Positions 11,894-22,407 of a DNA stretch of 64,000 nucleotides are shown piece after piece (within the stretch, counting starts at the first letter, position 1; the number at the start of each line of letters is the position of its first letter). The notes under the pieces are model-generated. The model searched no databases. It had not been told where the DNA came from and saw nothing but the letters and a program-made list of their open reading frames with translations. The DNA is from Salvia splendens (taxonomy: Eukaryota > Streptophyta > Magnoliopsida > Lamiales > Lamiaceae): NCBI RefSeq assembly GCF_004379255.2, contig NC_056051.1, positions 7,776,062 to 7,840,061 of the forward strand. Reading direction: 5' to 3'. The translations under genes were made by a program, and so were the position numbers.

Positions 11894-12957
11894 GAGCATC
11901 CACGATGACGGTCGTCCCAACGGACGTCCGACCATCGTGTCGGACGTCCGCTATTAGGCAGCAGGGAGGCGGACGCAGACGTGCATTGCGGACATCAGAG
12001 TTCCGCGACATTCCGGGGATGTCCGTCGTGACGTCCGCCATTGCGGTGACACGACGGACGTCCCGATTTTTCATTTTTTTTAAAAAAACCCTATTTCCCG
12101 GCATCTACCAAAACAACCTCCGCAAGGCAACCAGCGGCATGTCAACCGATGATGCGAAGCTTCTGTCTCACCAGCAGTACCCCGACAGTGAATTGGGTTT
12201 CGAGGAATTCAAATATTCATAGGTTTATCTTGTGGTGCAGACTTCCGCCAAGTTTAGTTCGGGTGTTGAAGCTGGCTGGCCGAAGCGGACGAAGATCAAC
12301 GCCTCCGGGGAGTACAGCAGCAGTGCCGATTCCCACGAACTCTCTGACGCCGAGGCAAAGTTCCCGACCCCTCAATCCTGCCGCCGTCGCCAGGTTGGGC
12401 AAAAGTCCGCTATGCGGATGGCTAGGAGGAAGCCCCAGCGGGTCCGGACACGAGGTCCAATCGGCAGCTCCTTCCCAGATCGATCCCGAGCTCCCCTCAC
12501 TCGCCCGCATACAACAGCATGATTCACTTTTAATCACCATGGAGAAGTGGCTTGCAGCGATTGACCCCTTATACAAGTTGATGCTGAAGGATGTCATAGA
12601 CAGTATGCGGCGCGATTTGAGGATGCCATCCCTGCCCGGTTGTGACGACGGGACTGACGGCGGGGACGACGAGGAGTGAGACGGGGGTCGCATTTGTCGA
12701 AGCTTGAGGTTTTTTTAACTATGTATATTTTTTAATAATTATGTATGTTTTTTGTTTTAAATAAAATGGTTGCATTTTCTCCGTATTCGTGTCGAAATTT
12801 TAATTCCGTAAATTGTTTAATTTGGTGAATTTATGAATTTTTATTATTGTGGGATGTCCTTGGGGATGTCCGTCATTGTGCAGTGGGATGTCCTTATGAC
12901 GTGGCATGAGGTGTTTTTGGGAAGTCCGTCGGGACATCCGTCCCACTGTGGATGCTC
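11894..12957 (+). mobile_element. Non-autonomous PIF/Harbinger element (1064 bp) with ORF1 remnant
   Basis: The ends are GAGCATCCACGATG at 11894 and ...ACTGTGGATGCTC ending at 12957, inverted copies of each other over GAGCATCCAC, with TTA target duplications at 11891-11893 and 12958-12960. Subterminal sequence repeats the phrase CGGACGTCCG. The interior holds no transposase, only the remnant of the Myb/SANT-like ORF1, so it would need a transposase from elsewhere. The 3' end closely matches the end of the remnant at 1025-2211. Confidence 0.88.
12149..12679 (+). pseudogene. Harbinger ORF1 (Myb/SANT-like) remnant
   Basis: Frame 12232-12522 reads KFSSGVEAGWPKRTKINASG, the same phrase as KFRVGVDAGWPKKQRLNYTG in the minus-strand ORF1 copy at 17537-18914. 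The downstream frame carries the acidic C-terminal end (DDGTDGGDDEE), as the other copy does. The trihelix/Myb N-terminal part is deleted and the two frames are shifted relative to each other. In PIF/Harbinger elements this protein accompanies the transposase and helps it bind DNA. This copy cannot do so. Confidence 0.7.
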
Positions 12958-13029
12958 TTAAAGCTTGTGTTTTTTTACACCGGAAACGAAACATATTGCC
13001 AATTTCGCTCTCTATATTTTTCTGATCAG

Positions 13030-13290
13030 GGATCCGTCACTATTCCAATTGAAAAAGATATTCCGTCAAATATTACAAGTTGATTTGATTTAAGTTTTAA
13101 GAAATGAAGTATAAAAGAAAGTGGATGAAAAAAATTGATAGAATGTGAATCCTATTTTTATAATAACATGTAGTCTAAAAGTATTAAACTCTATTGCCAA
13201 AAGTAGTCTAAAATACATATAACTAAGTATTGACGGACTTATCGAAATAAAACTAATGACAAGTAATGAATAGGAGTATTTGATTTACAT
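13030..13290. mobile_element. Possible decayed Stowaway-type MITE
   Basis: The interior (GTGGATGAAAAAAATTGATAG...GTGAATCC) resembles the interior of the clear Stowaway element at 61105-61317. The terminal CTCCGTCCC repeats are too worn to define boundaries, so this rests on weak similarity by eye. Confidence 0.3.
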
Positions 13291-13514
13291 CATTCACCGT
13301 CCATGCATTTCAAAAGTTTACTTTCATTCTTTATTTGCCATCTATTCACTTGCACAACATTAGGCGTTCCAAAGTTCAGATTCTTTCTTCATTCGACATT
13401 CATCGTCGGTGCACGGCATATATGTTTACGTTTCGGTTTACAAGAATTTGAAGAAAACGATTAAAAAAACCGCAATTTTAATAATCACGTATCGTTTACA
13501 ACATGTGGTAGTGC

Positions 13515-13520
13515 TATAAG
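13515..13520 (+). promoter_or_regulatory. Putative TATA box of NPF copy 1
   Basis: TATAAG lies about 105 bp upstream of the ATG at 13626, with a CCAAT sequence at about 13527. Position and sequence are plausible for a core promoter; nothing else supports it. Confidence 0.3.
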
Positions 13521-13625
13521 TAGCCAACCAATGATTATCTGCAAAAACAAACTGACACGAAAACCACGAGCTATTTTTACCCTGCTCCACCTCTCACTGG
13601 CGTAGATTGACCAGCAGCTGCTGCA

Positions 13626-16537
13626 ATGCCCGATGCGGAAGCTCCTCTGCTGGACGACGCCGTCGAAGGATCCGTCGACTTCAATGGCCGCCCCGTTTTC
13701 CGATCCAAATCCGGCGGCTGGAGATCCGCTTCCTTCATCATAGGTATTTCTGCTAAATGTTACTCAAATTTCGAGCTGTTTTCACCTCAATTCTCGTTAT
13801 AATTTCCTCGATTGTATGCCGGATTAGCCGTGGAGGTGGCGGAGAGGTTCGCTTACTACGGAATCAGCTCCAATTTGATAAGCTATTTGACCGGACCGCT
13901 GGGGCAGTCCACCGCCACCGCGGCGGAGAATGTGAACGCGTGGTCTGGAGCGGCGTCGCTTCTGCCGCTATTAGGCGCCTTTTTGGCCGACTCGTTTTTC
14001 GGTCGGTATCGGACGATTATCGCGGCTTCTCTGCTGTATATTGCGGTTAGTACTAGTTAGGTTTTTTCCTTAAGAAGAATGGATTTTGTGTAGCTGATTT
14101 GCTAGTAAATCGTGAAATCTGAGAATTTAAGTTCACACCAAAAGTGAATTTAAATTCATGATCGACAGAAATTCCTCTGTTTAGTTCACACCAAAAGTGA
14201 TGATCAAGGCCTAATATGTGTGTTGTGGTTAGTCTTAGTTTTGTTTTGTTTTTTTTTTTAGAAAAAATGGATTTGGTGCTGCTAAATTGCTCGTAATCGT
14301 GAAATTTCTATATTTCGAGCTGCTTCTTATGTTCAGTCAATTTTCAGCAAATTTTCCAGATTTGGAGATGCAGTGATTAGTGAAGGAAATGAGGAATTCA
14401 TGCTGGAGTGTATAAGGAAATAGATTCAAGTTCATGATAGACAGAATTTCCTCTGTTCAATCCACTCTACTTGATGATTTTGTCCAAATTTGTATACTTG
14501 CATTTAGCTTTTGCATCTGTGCGTCTTAAGACACTGATTGCGTTCCATGATCGATTATAGGCACTTGGAAGCTTGTCACTCTCAGCTGTCATTTATTCAA
14601 TGAGCTCATCCGACTGTGAAGTTGCAGCCGGTATGAAAGCTTGCTCCCCGTCTCAGTTTCAAGTCGTTCTCTTTTTCTTCTCGTTGTATCTAGTTGCATT
14701 CGCCCAGGGAGGGCACAAGCCTTGCGTCCAAGCTTTTGGAGCCGACCAGTTTGATGAACAAGATCCGGTAGAGAAAAAGGCAAAAAGCTCGTTCTTCAAC
14801 TGGTGGTACTTTTCGTTTTGTGGTGGTGTTTTGGTAACTCTATTCATTTTGACCTACATCCAAGACAATTTGAGTTGGGCACTTGGCTTTGGCATCCCCT
14901 GCATTGTCATGGGCCTAGGCCTGATTGTGTTTCTTCTCGGAAGTTATACATATCGGTTCCCAGTACAAAGTGACAAGAGAAGCCCGTTTCTCAGAATTGG
15001 TCAAGTCTTCGTTAGAGCCTGTAGAAATTGGAGGACTACTCATTCTGCCATAGACGTGGAATTGGAAGCCGAGGGAATTCTCCCCCTTGAAGGCTTTCAG
15101 CAATATAAGTAAGTCAACTATTGCTTTGTATTTCAAGAAAGTGCATACACGAACATGACACATCTTGGTTGATCTCGTTTATTTAAGTAGATTCCACCTT
15201 TCTTCGCTGATATATGTGCAAAACAAGTCTGAAAATATGAATTCGAAGGGTGTTACGTTAAATGTTGTGTTGCTCCTGCGGCTCTGCCTTTCATCCTTGT
15301 TGAATCTAGGATGAATTATGTGCATATCTTAAGCTTCTTGTTATACTAATGTGAGAATAATGTTTGAGCTTTCGTGTCGATGGCAGGTATCTGAATAAAG
15401 CCTTAGTTTCACCTTATGGTTCTAAGCAGAATGAGAAAACTTGTTGCATAACTGACATCGGAGAGGCGAAGTGCATACACGATCCATCTTTGTTGATCTC
15501 GTTTTTTTAAAGTAGATTCCACTGTTCTTCGTTGAAATATATGCAAAACAAGTCTAAAAATATGAATTTGAAGGCTATATTTGTTTTTGGGTTTACGCAT
15601 AAATGCTGTCTTGCTTTCTGCCTTTCATCGTTGTTCAATCTAGGAGGAATTATGTGCATAACTCTTGCTTCTTGTTATACCAATGTGGGAATAATGTTCG
15701 AGAATCTGTGTTGATGGCAGGTATCTGAACAAAGCTTTAGTTTCACCTGATGGCTCTAAGCAGAATGAGAAAACTAGTAGCATAACTGACATAGAAGAGG
15801 CGAAGTCGGTTCTCAGGCTCGTTCCGATATGGGGCACATGTTTAATTTACGGCCTAGTGTTTTCGCAGTCATCCACTTTATTCACCAAACAAGGCGTCAC
15901 AATGGACCGTCACATCATCTCAAGCTTCCAAATACCGGCTGCATCGCTTCAATCTCTCATAAGCTTTTCCATTGTCGTCTTCATCCCCATCTATGACCGC
16001 ATCCTACTCCCAATAGCCCGAGCCCTATCCGGGAAACCATCAGGCATATCAATGCTTCAGCGCATTGGCACTGGATTGTTCCTGTCCTTGCTCTCCATGG
16101 TGATCGCAGCTCTTGTGGAGACGAAGCGTCTCCAAATAGCTGTCGAGTATGGGCTGGTGGACATACCAACGGCCACGGTCCCTATGAGCGTGTGGTGGCT
16201 GGCACCTCAGTATCTGCTTTTTGGGATCTCCGACGTTTTCACAATGGTTGGTCTCCAAGAATTTTTCTACGATCAAGTTCCTAGCGAGCTGAGAAGCATC
16301 GGTCTTGCTCTCTATCTCAGCATATTCGGCATAGGGAGTTTCATCAGCAGTTTTCTCATCTCTGTCATTGAGAACGCCACTGGTGGCGAGGGCAAGGAAA
16401 GCTGGTTCGCGGACAACTTGAACCGAGCTCATCTCGACTACTTCTACTGGCTGCTGGCCGGGCTCAGCGCAGCTGCATTCACCGCGTATCTCTACTTCAC
16501 GAAGTCCTATATCTATAACAGCAAACGCGTTGCTTGA
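13626..16537 (+). CDS. NPF5: NRT1/PTR family transporter (NPF5-type), copy 1, intact
   Basis: A proton-coupled transporter of the POT/NPF family (nitrate, peptides or hormones). Subfamily 5 members of the 5.10-5.16 type include tonoplast nitrate carriers in Arabidopsis; the substrate here is inference. Exons: 13626-13743, 13828-14045, 14561-15108, 15721-16537. They total 1701 nt and 566 residues, with phases 1, 0 and 2 and GT-AG borders. The proton-coupling ExxER motif is at residues 42-46 (EVAER), followed by [37 protein letters not shown] lies in exon 3, and [20 protein letters not shown] and [19 protein letters not shown] in exon 4. About twelve membrane helices and a central loop ([11 protein letters not shown]...) are as usual. 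Intron 3 contains a duplicated, decayed copy of the start of exon 4. It lies in tandem with copy 2, six kilobases downstream in the same orientation. Confidence 0.93.
15141..15805 (+). repeat. 330-bp tandem duplication across intron 3 / exon 4 of NPF copy 1
   Basis: Unit 1 (15141-15470) and unit 2 (15471-15805) both begin GTGCATACACGA and run through the end of intron 3, the acceptor GATGGCAG and the first 80 or so bases of exon 4 (GTATCTGAA.AAAGC.TTAGTTTCACC). The units differ at many positions. Only unit 2 runs on into the rest of exon 4. Unit 1 is therefore a pseudo-exon that still carries an AG acceptor. Confidence 0.85.
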
Positions 16538-17174
16538 TCGTGATTGCGCGTAAAAGGAAAGCTTCAACCGGGTATGTTGTTACATGGCAACATTGTGCTT
16601 TTATGTTGTGTTTTGGGCCCTCTTTTATATGTGATGATGTATCGTCGTGTTTAGATTGTACGGCCGACTAAAATCGATGTATCTTTGAATGAAGATTTGA
16701 ACATATTTACCATGCATTTAAAATCGAAAAAACTGTCATTTTCATTAACAAAAAATAATTTATTTTTATCGTCCAAAAATTTAATCAGTTTACAGACATT
16801 CTCACAACATATTACTTTTAATCTATTATAATATTTTCATCTCTCCAACAGCCAAAAATATTTTAAGTGATAGTTCTAAAATAAATGATTTGAACTTAAA
16901 TTCAATAACATCCAATTAACCCGGGCTCAATTTAATACATCTAGACTTAGACTTTACTAAGTTCAAACCCAATAATACCTTGACACAAACAAATATTTGA
17001 GAAGCCATCGGTTGAACTAAACCTTTCACTCATAATCAATCATAACTAACTCCCTCTCCCAAACCTCTTTATAATTACAACCCAAACTCATGCCAAGAAG
17101 AAGAAGAATGGCTCAACATGCCAAAGTCATAGTTCTAAATAATACTATTAAAATATTGTTTAGAGCTGATCTAA
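16538..17174. other. 3' flank of NPF copy 1 and AT-rich intergenic DNA
   Basis: Bases 16538-16700 are the probable 3' UTR. The rest is AT-rich with no recognisable gene or repeat up to the Harbinger element at 17175. Confidence 0.35.
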
Positions 17175-19220
17175 GGCCATCCACAATAGGAATAGCCCAG
17201 CAATAGCCCAGCCATAGCCTAGCCACTGCCACATGAGCAGCACTAAAAATCCTCCTGCCACATCATCAAAACAAGCAAATAGCCCAGCAATAGCCCAGCC
17301 ATAGCCTAGCCACTAATATCCACATCACTATTAACAAATATATACAAAATGAAATAATTAACAATCACACAATATGCGAAATTTAATTTACGAGACATAT
17401 ACGGGAAAAGTTTAATAATACTATTAAAATTTTAAAAAGTACAATAATTTAAAAAGTACATTAATTAAAAAAAATACAATAATAAAAAAAAGTACATAAA
17501 TTTTTAAAAAATACAATAATAAAAAGGAGTGACAATTCACTCCTCGTCTCCGTCGTCGCCGCCTCCGTCGCTGTCGCCTCCGTCGCCACCATCGCCGTCG
17601 CCACCATCGCCGCCGCCACCACCGCCGCCGCTGCCGCCGTCCTCCCTCCGTATCGCCTCCAACTCATCCTGCAGGCTCATGAGCAAGGTTTGAAGCACGC
17701 TCTTCTCCACGGGATCCGTCGCCACCCGCCATTCGGCCATCGTCTTGATTAACTGAGCGCACGTTTGGGCGCGAGCGAAGAATTTGAGTTCCCGGGTGGA
17801 GTGGCCAAGGGGGGGATGCCGACTGGACCTCCTGGGAAGCTCCGGCGTTCCCCCTCGCCGCCTGCTGAGCGCGCTTGCGCCCAATCGGTCGAGGTCGGCC
17901 ACCGACCGACCGCGGCGTGGGGAACTCCTGCGTCGTCTCGGGGAGGTCGTGGGAACCACCGCTGCTGCCGCTGTAATCGCCGGTGTAGTTCAGTCGTTGC
18001 TTCTTCGGCCAGCCAGCGTCGACACCTACTCGAAACTTCTCGGACTCGCTCAGTACAATATAGCAGTTCCAGTAGGTGAAGTCCTTGTATAGCCCCTTCA
18101 CTGGGAAGGCTTTCGCCGCTATTCTCCTGCAGTCATCCTCCGTTTGGCCAGTGCTCATCATGCGGAGTGACCGCCGCCCTGATTCGGTTCCAGCCCTTCC
18201 GGCAATCCTCCCCGTTGCGGGTCCTCCCCTCCGGGCAAAATCTCTTGTAGGCTGCTGCTATCTTGCCCCACATGTTGACGATCCTCTGCTCGTTCGAAAC
18301 GAGAGGATCGTCGCAAACACTCACCCACGCCTTGCTGAGGGCGACGTTCTCGTCGTCCGTCCACCTCCTCCGTACCTCCTCCTCACCCGGCTGCGACGAC
18401 TCGCCGACCTTCTTCTTGCCCTTCTTCTTTGGGGCGCCACGCCCCGGCCCTGTCCCCCCCCTTGACCTACAGTCACCGGAGCTCCGAGAGTATCAAACCC
18501 CAAGTCATCTAAGGAGAAACTATCAAACCCCAAGGGCGTTTGGGTCGATGTGTGCGAAGACCCAGTCGAAAAATCAAAACTGGGGCGATAGACATCCCCC
18601 GCCGTCGCTGGGGACCCCCCAGGAGTCCACTGTGTAGCCGGTACGACCCCCGGAGTCCACTGTGTCGCCGGTGGCCCCCCGGTCATCATCTGCATCCCCG
18701 GTGCCCATCCCGTTGGGGTCGGAATACTTGGTGCCCAGCCCGGTATCGGCGGAAACCCCCCCGGCGGACTCCCCCCCGTTGGGGCCCCGGGCATCATCTG
18801 CTGCCACGGGTACATGTTGTAGTACCTGGGCACCTGTCCCCATCCACTTCCCACAGGGATCGCCGGAGTTTGTGACCCGCTACTTCCGGAACTAGGCTCG
18901 TTGTTGAGATCCATTTACCGTTGTTGATCTTGAACAGAAATTAAGATAGAGAGAATACTCGTTAAAACAAGTGGTGCGAATGAAAATGACGAACAAAGCG
19001 CGTATATATAGTGTTTCGAAAAAAAAAATTTTATTTTTTCGCGCTAGGCGGTGCGCTGGGCGATCCGGGCGCTGCAATAGCACCGAACGGACCGCCCAGC
19101 GCCACGCGACCGCCCAGCGCTGCGCGGTTTCTCTCTCCAATCGCCCGCTGGGCGGCTGCAATAGATTGCCCAGCGCCGGCGCTCGGCTGGGCGGTCGCTG
19201 GGCGCCTATTGTGGATGGCC
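17175..19220 (-). mobile_element. PIF/Harbinger-type element (2046 bp) carrying only ORF1
   Basis: The ends are GGCCATCCACAATAGG at 17175 and CCTATTGTGGATGGCC ending at 19220, perfect inverted repeats of 16 bp. The flanking triplets are TAA (17172-17174) and TAC (19221-19223), compatible with a worn TWA duplication. The left end has a twice-repeated AATAGCCCAGC phrase (17189 and 17278) and the right end has GC-rich CGCTGGGCG repeats. It encodes the Myb-like ORF1 on the minus strand and no transposase. Confidence 0.82.
17535..18914 (-). pseudogene. Harbinger ORF1 Myb/SANT-like protein, frameshifted
   Basis: The reading starts MDLNNEPSSGSSGSQTPAIP at 18914, then has a Pro/Gly/Thr-rich region with PATQWTPG repeats. 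The Myb/trihelix part is visible as WVSVCDDPLVSNEQRIVNMW...AAAYKRFCPEGRTRNGEDC (18340-18170). The central KGLYKDFTYWNCY and KFRVGVDAGWPKKQRLNY follow (18100-17990), and the product ends in an acidic Gly/Asp tail (DEE stop near 17535). These blocks lie in at least three frames (18321-18914, 18133-18324, 17664-18161, 17537-17959), so the gene is broken by several small indels. Such proteins are often misannotated as 'glutathione S-transferase T3-like'. They are the DNA-binding partner of Harbinger transposase. Confidence 0.8.
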
Positions 19221-19943
19221 TACAGATTAATAAGGCTTACTTATTTTTAATGCTGGTCCTGATTAGCTTCAAATCGTCTTCCATTTATTGAACCACCAGA
19301 CTTCTTGTTTAAAACTTAAAACATTTTTTAAATTTCACCAGGAAAATACTAAATCTAATCCAATACAAAATTAAAAAACCAGTTACAACTTGCAATATAC
19401 CTGTGCTTCTAAATTTCTAATAAACTTAAGCATCCACTTGATTTTATAAGCTATGGTATGCAAATTGCATGAGCTCAACTATTATAAAAGTGGAATATAT
19501 TGAAATTATTTTAACTTTGGACCGTGTACTATGTCACCCACTATCATCAATTCTCTATCGTCTATTTCTCTTATCACATCAATGTTGATTTGGCAAAGTT
19601 TGGAAAAATTTATGTCTAATTTTAAAAAAAAATACTAAAATCGCAGTTTGAATTTGTGGGAAATTTCCTACTACATCTAAAATCACTATTGATATTTGGT
19701 AGATTCCATCCAATTAACCTAAAAATGTACTATTGATGATAGTTGTGTATCAAAAATATTTTGTCATTCAGACATTATTATTAAACCTGAGAATTTCATA
19801 AATAATTTTCTCTAGATACAATTACTCATAAAATAAATAAAAAATTACTGTCTCGTGAAAAGTTATTATTTTTTTTGTATTTAATTTGTAGAGACAATAC
19901 TTCGTGAAAAGTGAATTTGAGATGTGATCGTTCCATAACTACC
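19221..19943. other. AT-rich intergenic DNA, nothing recognised
   Basis: No gene, RNA or repeat boundary was recognised between the two Harbinger-type elements. Confidence 0.4.
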
Positions 19944-20330
19944 TAAGAGCATCCCCATCCGTGCTCTCACCAAAGAGCACGGATGTGGGTCCAGATCCAC
20001 TTTTATTACTTTTTTACTCTCTGTTTTTAGGCAAGAGCACAACACCCACATCCATGCTCTTCCACAGAGAAATGCTCAAGAGTCCCATTATTCTATTTTT
20101 CAATTTAAATAAAAATATTTTTACAATATTAAAATGCATTAAAATATCCGGAAAACTATTACAAATTACAAAAAAATTAAAAATCACATAATTAAAATAC
20201 TAAAAATTAAAATTTTCATAATTAAAATATTAAAAATTTAAAATTATATAATTAAAATCCTAAAAAATAAAAAATACATAATTAAAGCCTAAAAAATACC
20301 CCGTGGAAGACTATTTCTCTGGCCCTATCC

Positions 20331-21119
20331 TCAATGTTCTTCGGAGACCCGTATCATTGCCAAATGTGAATCAAGTTGCTCGGGGGTCATATTTGACCTA
20401 TCGGCCAAATTGAGTTGGGCCAAAATGGTCCACAACGAGTTGGTGGGGGGTTGAGGTGGCACAAAAGGAGCGGGAGCGGATGGAGTCGCGGCGCGACGGC
20501 GGTTGGTCGTCGTCTTCTTCCTTCCTTGCTGCCGACGTTGGGAACTGCTCGGGCCGGCGTCGGGGCTACCCAAATTAGCTCCGGCGAGCTGGCTAGCCAC
20601 CTCATCCTCGCCGGCGTCGGATAGGGATACCGACCTCGACCGTTTGCTGGAGGAGCTGGAGGAGGATGATACGCCTCCCCTATACTTCGGATGCACTCGC
20701 ACCTCCTGCCAAGCGCTGAGGTACTTGAACGGTTTGTAATTTATGGATTGGTAGGTCGCCAAGGCGGCACTGATGATGTCGAGCTCGCTCCTACCGCTCC
20801 CCGCCGACCGGTCTTCCTGGAGGTAATACCCCTGGAACTTTTGGTTCTCTTCATTGGCTCTGAATATGGCATTGCGCACCATACTTTCATTGCGATCGAT
20901 GGTTCCAGGCGGGCGGTTTTCATTGTACCGACGAGAGACGCGCCACCAAAATCTATACCCGCTTTGGTTCGTGCCTATCTCGGGATCTTCGGAGATAATC
21001 AAATAGGCTTTGAATAATTGATCCATCTCCGCCGGAGTGTACGGGGTGCGGACACATATCAGCACGCCATATACACATTGCTGCATTTCTAATAGGGGCA
21101 ATTTGATCTTCCAAAGCAA
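20331..21119 (-). CDS. Harbinger ORF1 Myb/SANT-like protein, N-terminus replaced
   Basis: From about residue 29 this 262-residue frame reads EMDQLFKAYLIISEDPEIGT, RFWWRVSRRYNENRPPGTI, NEENQKFQGYYLQEDRSAGS and GRSELDIISAALATYQSINY: the trihelix-like domain of transposon-encoded Myb proteins. A Ser/Arg linker (SSSSSSSSKRSRS) and a basic RKKTTTNRRRA stretch follow. Unlike the other two ORF1 copies in the window it is open throughout. The first 28 or so residues are not family sequence: they are the antisense of the hAT segment that forms the left arm of the inverted repeat at 21052-21179. The original N-terminus has been lost by fusion, so the frame may be only a fragment. Confidence 0.7.
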   Translation of the reverse strand: MLWKIKLPLLEMQQCVYGVLICVRTPYTPAEMDQLFKAYLIISEDPEIGTNQSGYRFWWRVSRRYNENRPPGTIDRNESMVRNAIFRANEENQKFQGYYLQEDRSAGSGRSELDIISAALATYQSINYKPFKYLSAWQEVRVHPKYRGGVSSSSSSSSKRSRSVSLSDAGEDEVASQLAGANLGSPDAGPSSSQRRQQGRKKTTTNRRRAATPSAPAPFVPPQPPTNSLWTILAQLNLADRSNMTPEQLDSHLAMIRVSEEH

Positions 21120-21332
21120 TCAATGCATCTCGAACACACATAGTCAGAACATTATTCAAGCATCTAGCATGGAAAAAATCACAACAAACTATCTATTAGT
21201 GCTAATTTTTTCCATGCTAGATGCTTGAATAATATTCTGACTATGTGTGTTCGAGATGCATTGATTGCTTTGGAAGATCAAATTGCCCCTATTAGAAATG
21301 CAGCAATGTGTATATGGCGTGCTGATATGTGT
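21052..21332. repeat. Near-perfect 128-bp inverted repeat (25-nt loop) of a hAT transposase segment
   Basis: Left arm 21052-21179 and right arm 21205-21332 are reverse complements over 128 bp with a single mismatch (C at about 21150 opposite the T-containing arm), separated by 25 nt. The right arm, on the plus strand, reads ARCLNNILTMCVRDALIALE, which aligns with QRCICHILNLCVQYALSLWQ of the hAT transposase at 52200. A transcript through it in either direction would fold into a long hairpin. Confidence 0.9.
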
Positions 21333-22035
21333 TTGCCTAGAAAATGGGCAACATTTTGCAAGAAAAAAGGGTTGATCCCAAAGTAAGAGAACTACGTGGG
21401 CTTTGATTCCTCAATAAAATTTTGGATACGTAGGCAACTCAACTTAAATTTGAAAAGTTTAACTTTGAAAGTTTAAGTTGATCCCAAGCCCTTTTCAATT
21501 TTTCCTTTTCCCCCCCATTTCATGTTTTTTTTTATTTACCTTCCGAGTCCGACGAGGCGACGACACTTGTAAATTATATTACATTGTTGTATGTTGTTGT
21601 ATTGTATACTTATGTATTGTAAATTGTAATGTATCGTTGTCCGTTACAACTCAAAATCAATAAAATTTATTTCATTTTCTCCTTATTCGTCTTATTTGTG
21701 CTTGAATTATGCATTGTCTTGTTCCGATTTGTTGTATAAAGCCAAATTTCAAATTTTTTTAAAAAAAATAATAATTGAACCGCGAAACCGCCGGTTCGAA
21801 AATCCAACCAAGCTGCTCTAGTGGCTTGGGAGTTGATATCAGGGAGCTTTCACTTCCTAGGAGGTCGCAGGTTCGAATCCTAGGAAGTGCGGATTTGGAG
21901 ATTAATTTCTCCTTGGGCCTGTGGGCCCAGAATGACAACGAAGCGCACCTACGGGGTAAGACGCTTCACCTCCAACTGTTAGGTCGGGGGTCCGAGTCAC
22001 ATCGGAGGGTAGATGGGGAACCATCGTCGATCCTC

Positions 22036-22068
<33 letters not shown>

Positions 22069-22260
22069 GCCGGTTCGAAAACCGGAACCGCCGAAAAAAC
22101 CGGCGGTTCCGAACCAGAACCGGAACCGCCGGTTTTCGAACCGGAACCGGAACCGGAACCGTGAAATAGCCTCACGGTCCGGTTCCGGTTCCGCCTCCGC
22201 CAAAACCGGAACCGGCGGTTCCGAACCGGAACTGCCGGTTTTCGAACCGTGGGCAAGACT
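21205..22260 (+). mobile_element. Internally deleted hAT copy (transposase fragments and 3' subterminal repeats)
   Basis: Bases 21205-21390 encode a central transposase segment ending FCKKKGLIPK. Directly after comes a tail (GAGAACTACGTGGGCTTTGA at about 21388, ending with a TACGTAG at about 21430), which matches the C-terminal tail and 3' UTR of the large hAT element at 53485-53640. The copy ends in CCGGTT-rich subterminal repeats (21781-22258) like those at 53890-54090. The middle and the 5' end are missing. The end ...ACGGTTCG/GGGCAAGACTA departs from the terminal repeat of the larger copy. Confidence 0.65.
21803..22066 (+). mobile_element. tRNA-related SINE with poly(A) tail
   Basis: A pol III box B, GGTTCGAATCC, is at 21870-21880, with a box-A-like TCTAGTGGCTTGGG at about 21817. 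The body is about 235 bp and ends in an uninterrupted run of about 29 A. It is flanked by a direct repeat AACCGCCGGTTCGAAAA at 21786-21802 and 22065-22081, a 17-bp target duplication typical of LINE-driven insertion. The target is the hAT subterminal repeat. Confidence 0.85.
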
Positions 22261-22407
22261 ACTGTGGATGCTCTAACCAATGAAAAGCTTTTTGATTTAA
22301 AAAAAAAAAGTGGGTCCCTCTCGCTCTTCCATTAATGTTGCGATCACTGAGCTCCGAACTGAAGAGATCTCCGACGTAATTCCATACGACTTTACGAGTA
22401 TTTTGCA

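Larger units (their letters stand above)
19947..22273 (-). mobile_element. Composite PIF/Harbinger-type element with captured hAT and SINE
   Basis: The left end GAGCATCC (19947) and right end GGATGCTC (22273) are inverted, and both are flanked by TAA (19944-19946, 22274-22276), the expected Harbinger target site. The minus strand carries an open Myb-like ORF1 (20331-21119). From about 21052 to 22260 the content is instead hAT: an inverted duplication of a transposase segment, a transposase tail and GC-rich subterminal repeats containing a SINE. The TIR match is short (8 bp), so it is also possible that the two ends come from different elements. Confidence 0.6.

Noticed and set aside
17765..18875. 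Several GC-rich plus-strand frames
   Set aside because: They are shadows of the Harbinger ORF1 gene on the minus strand.
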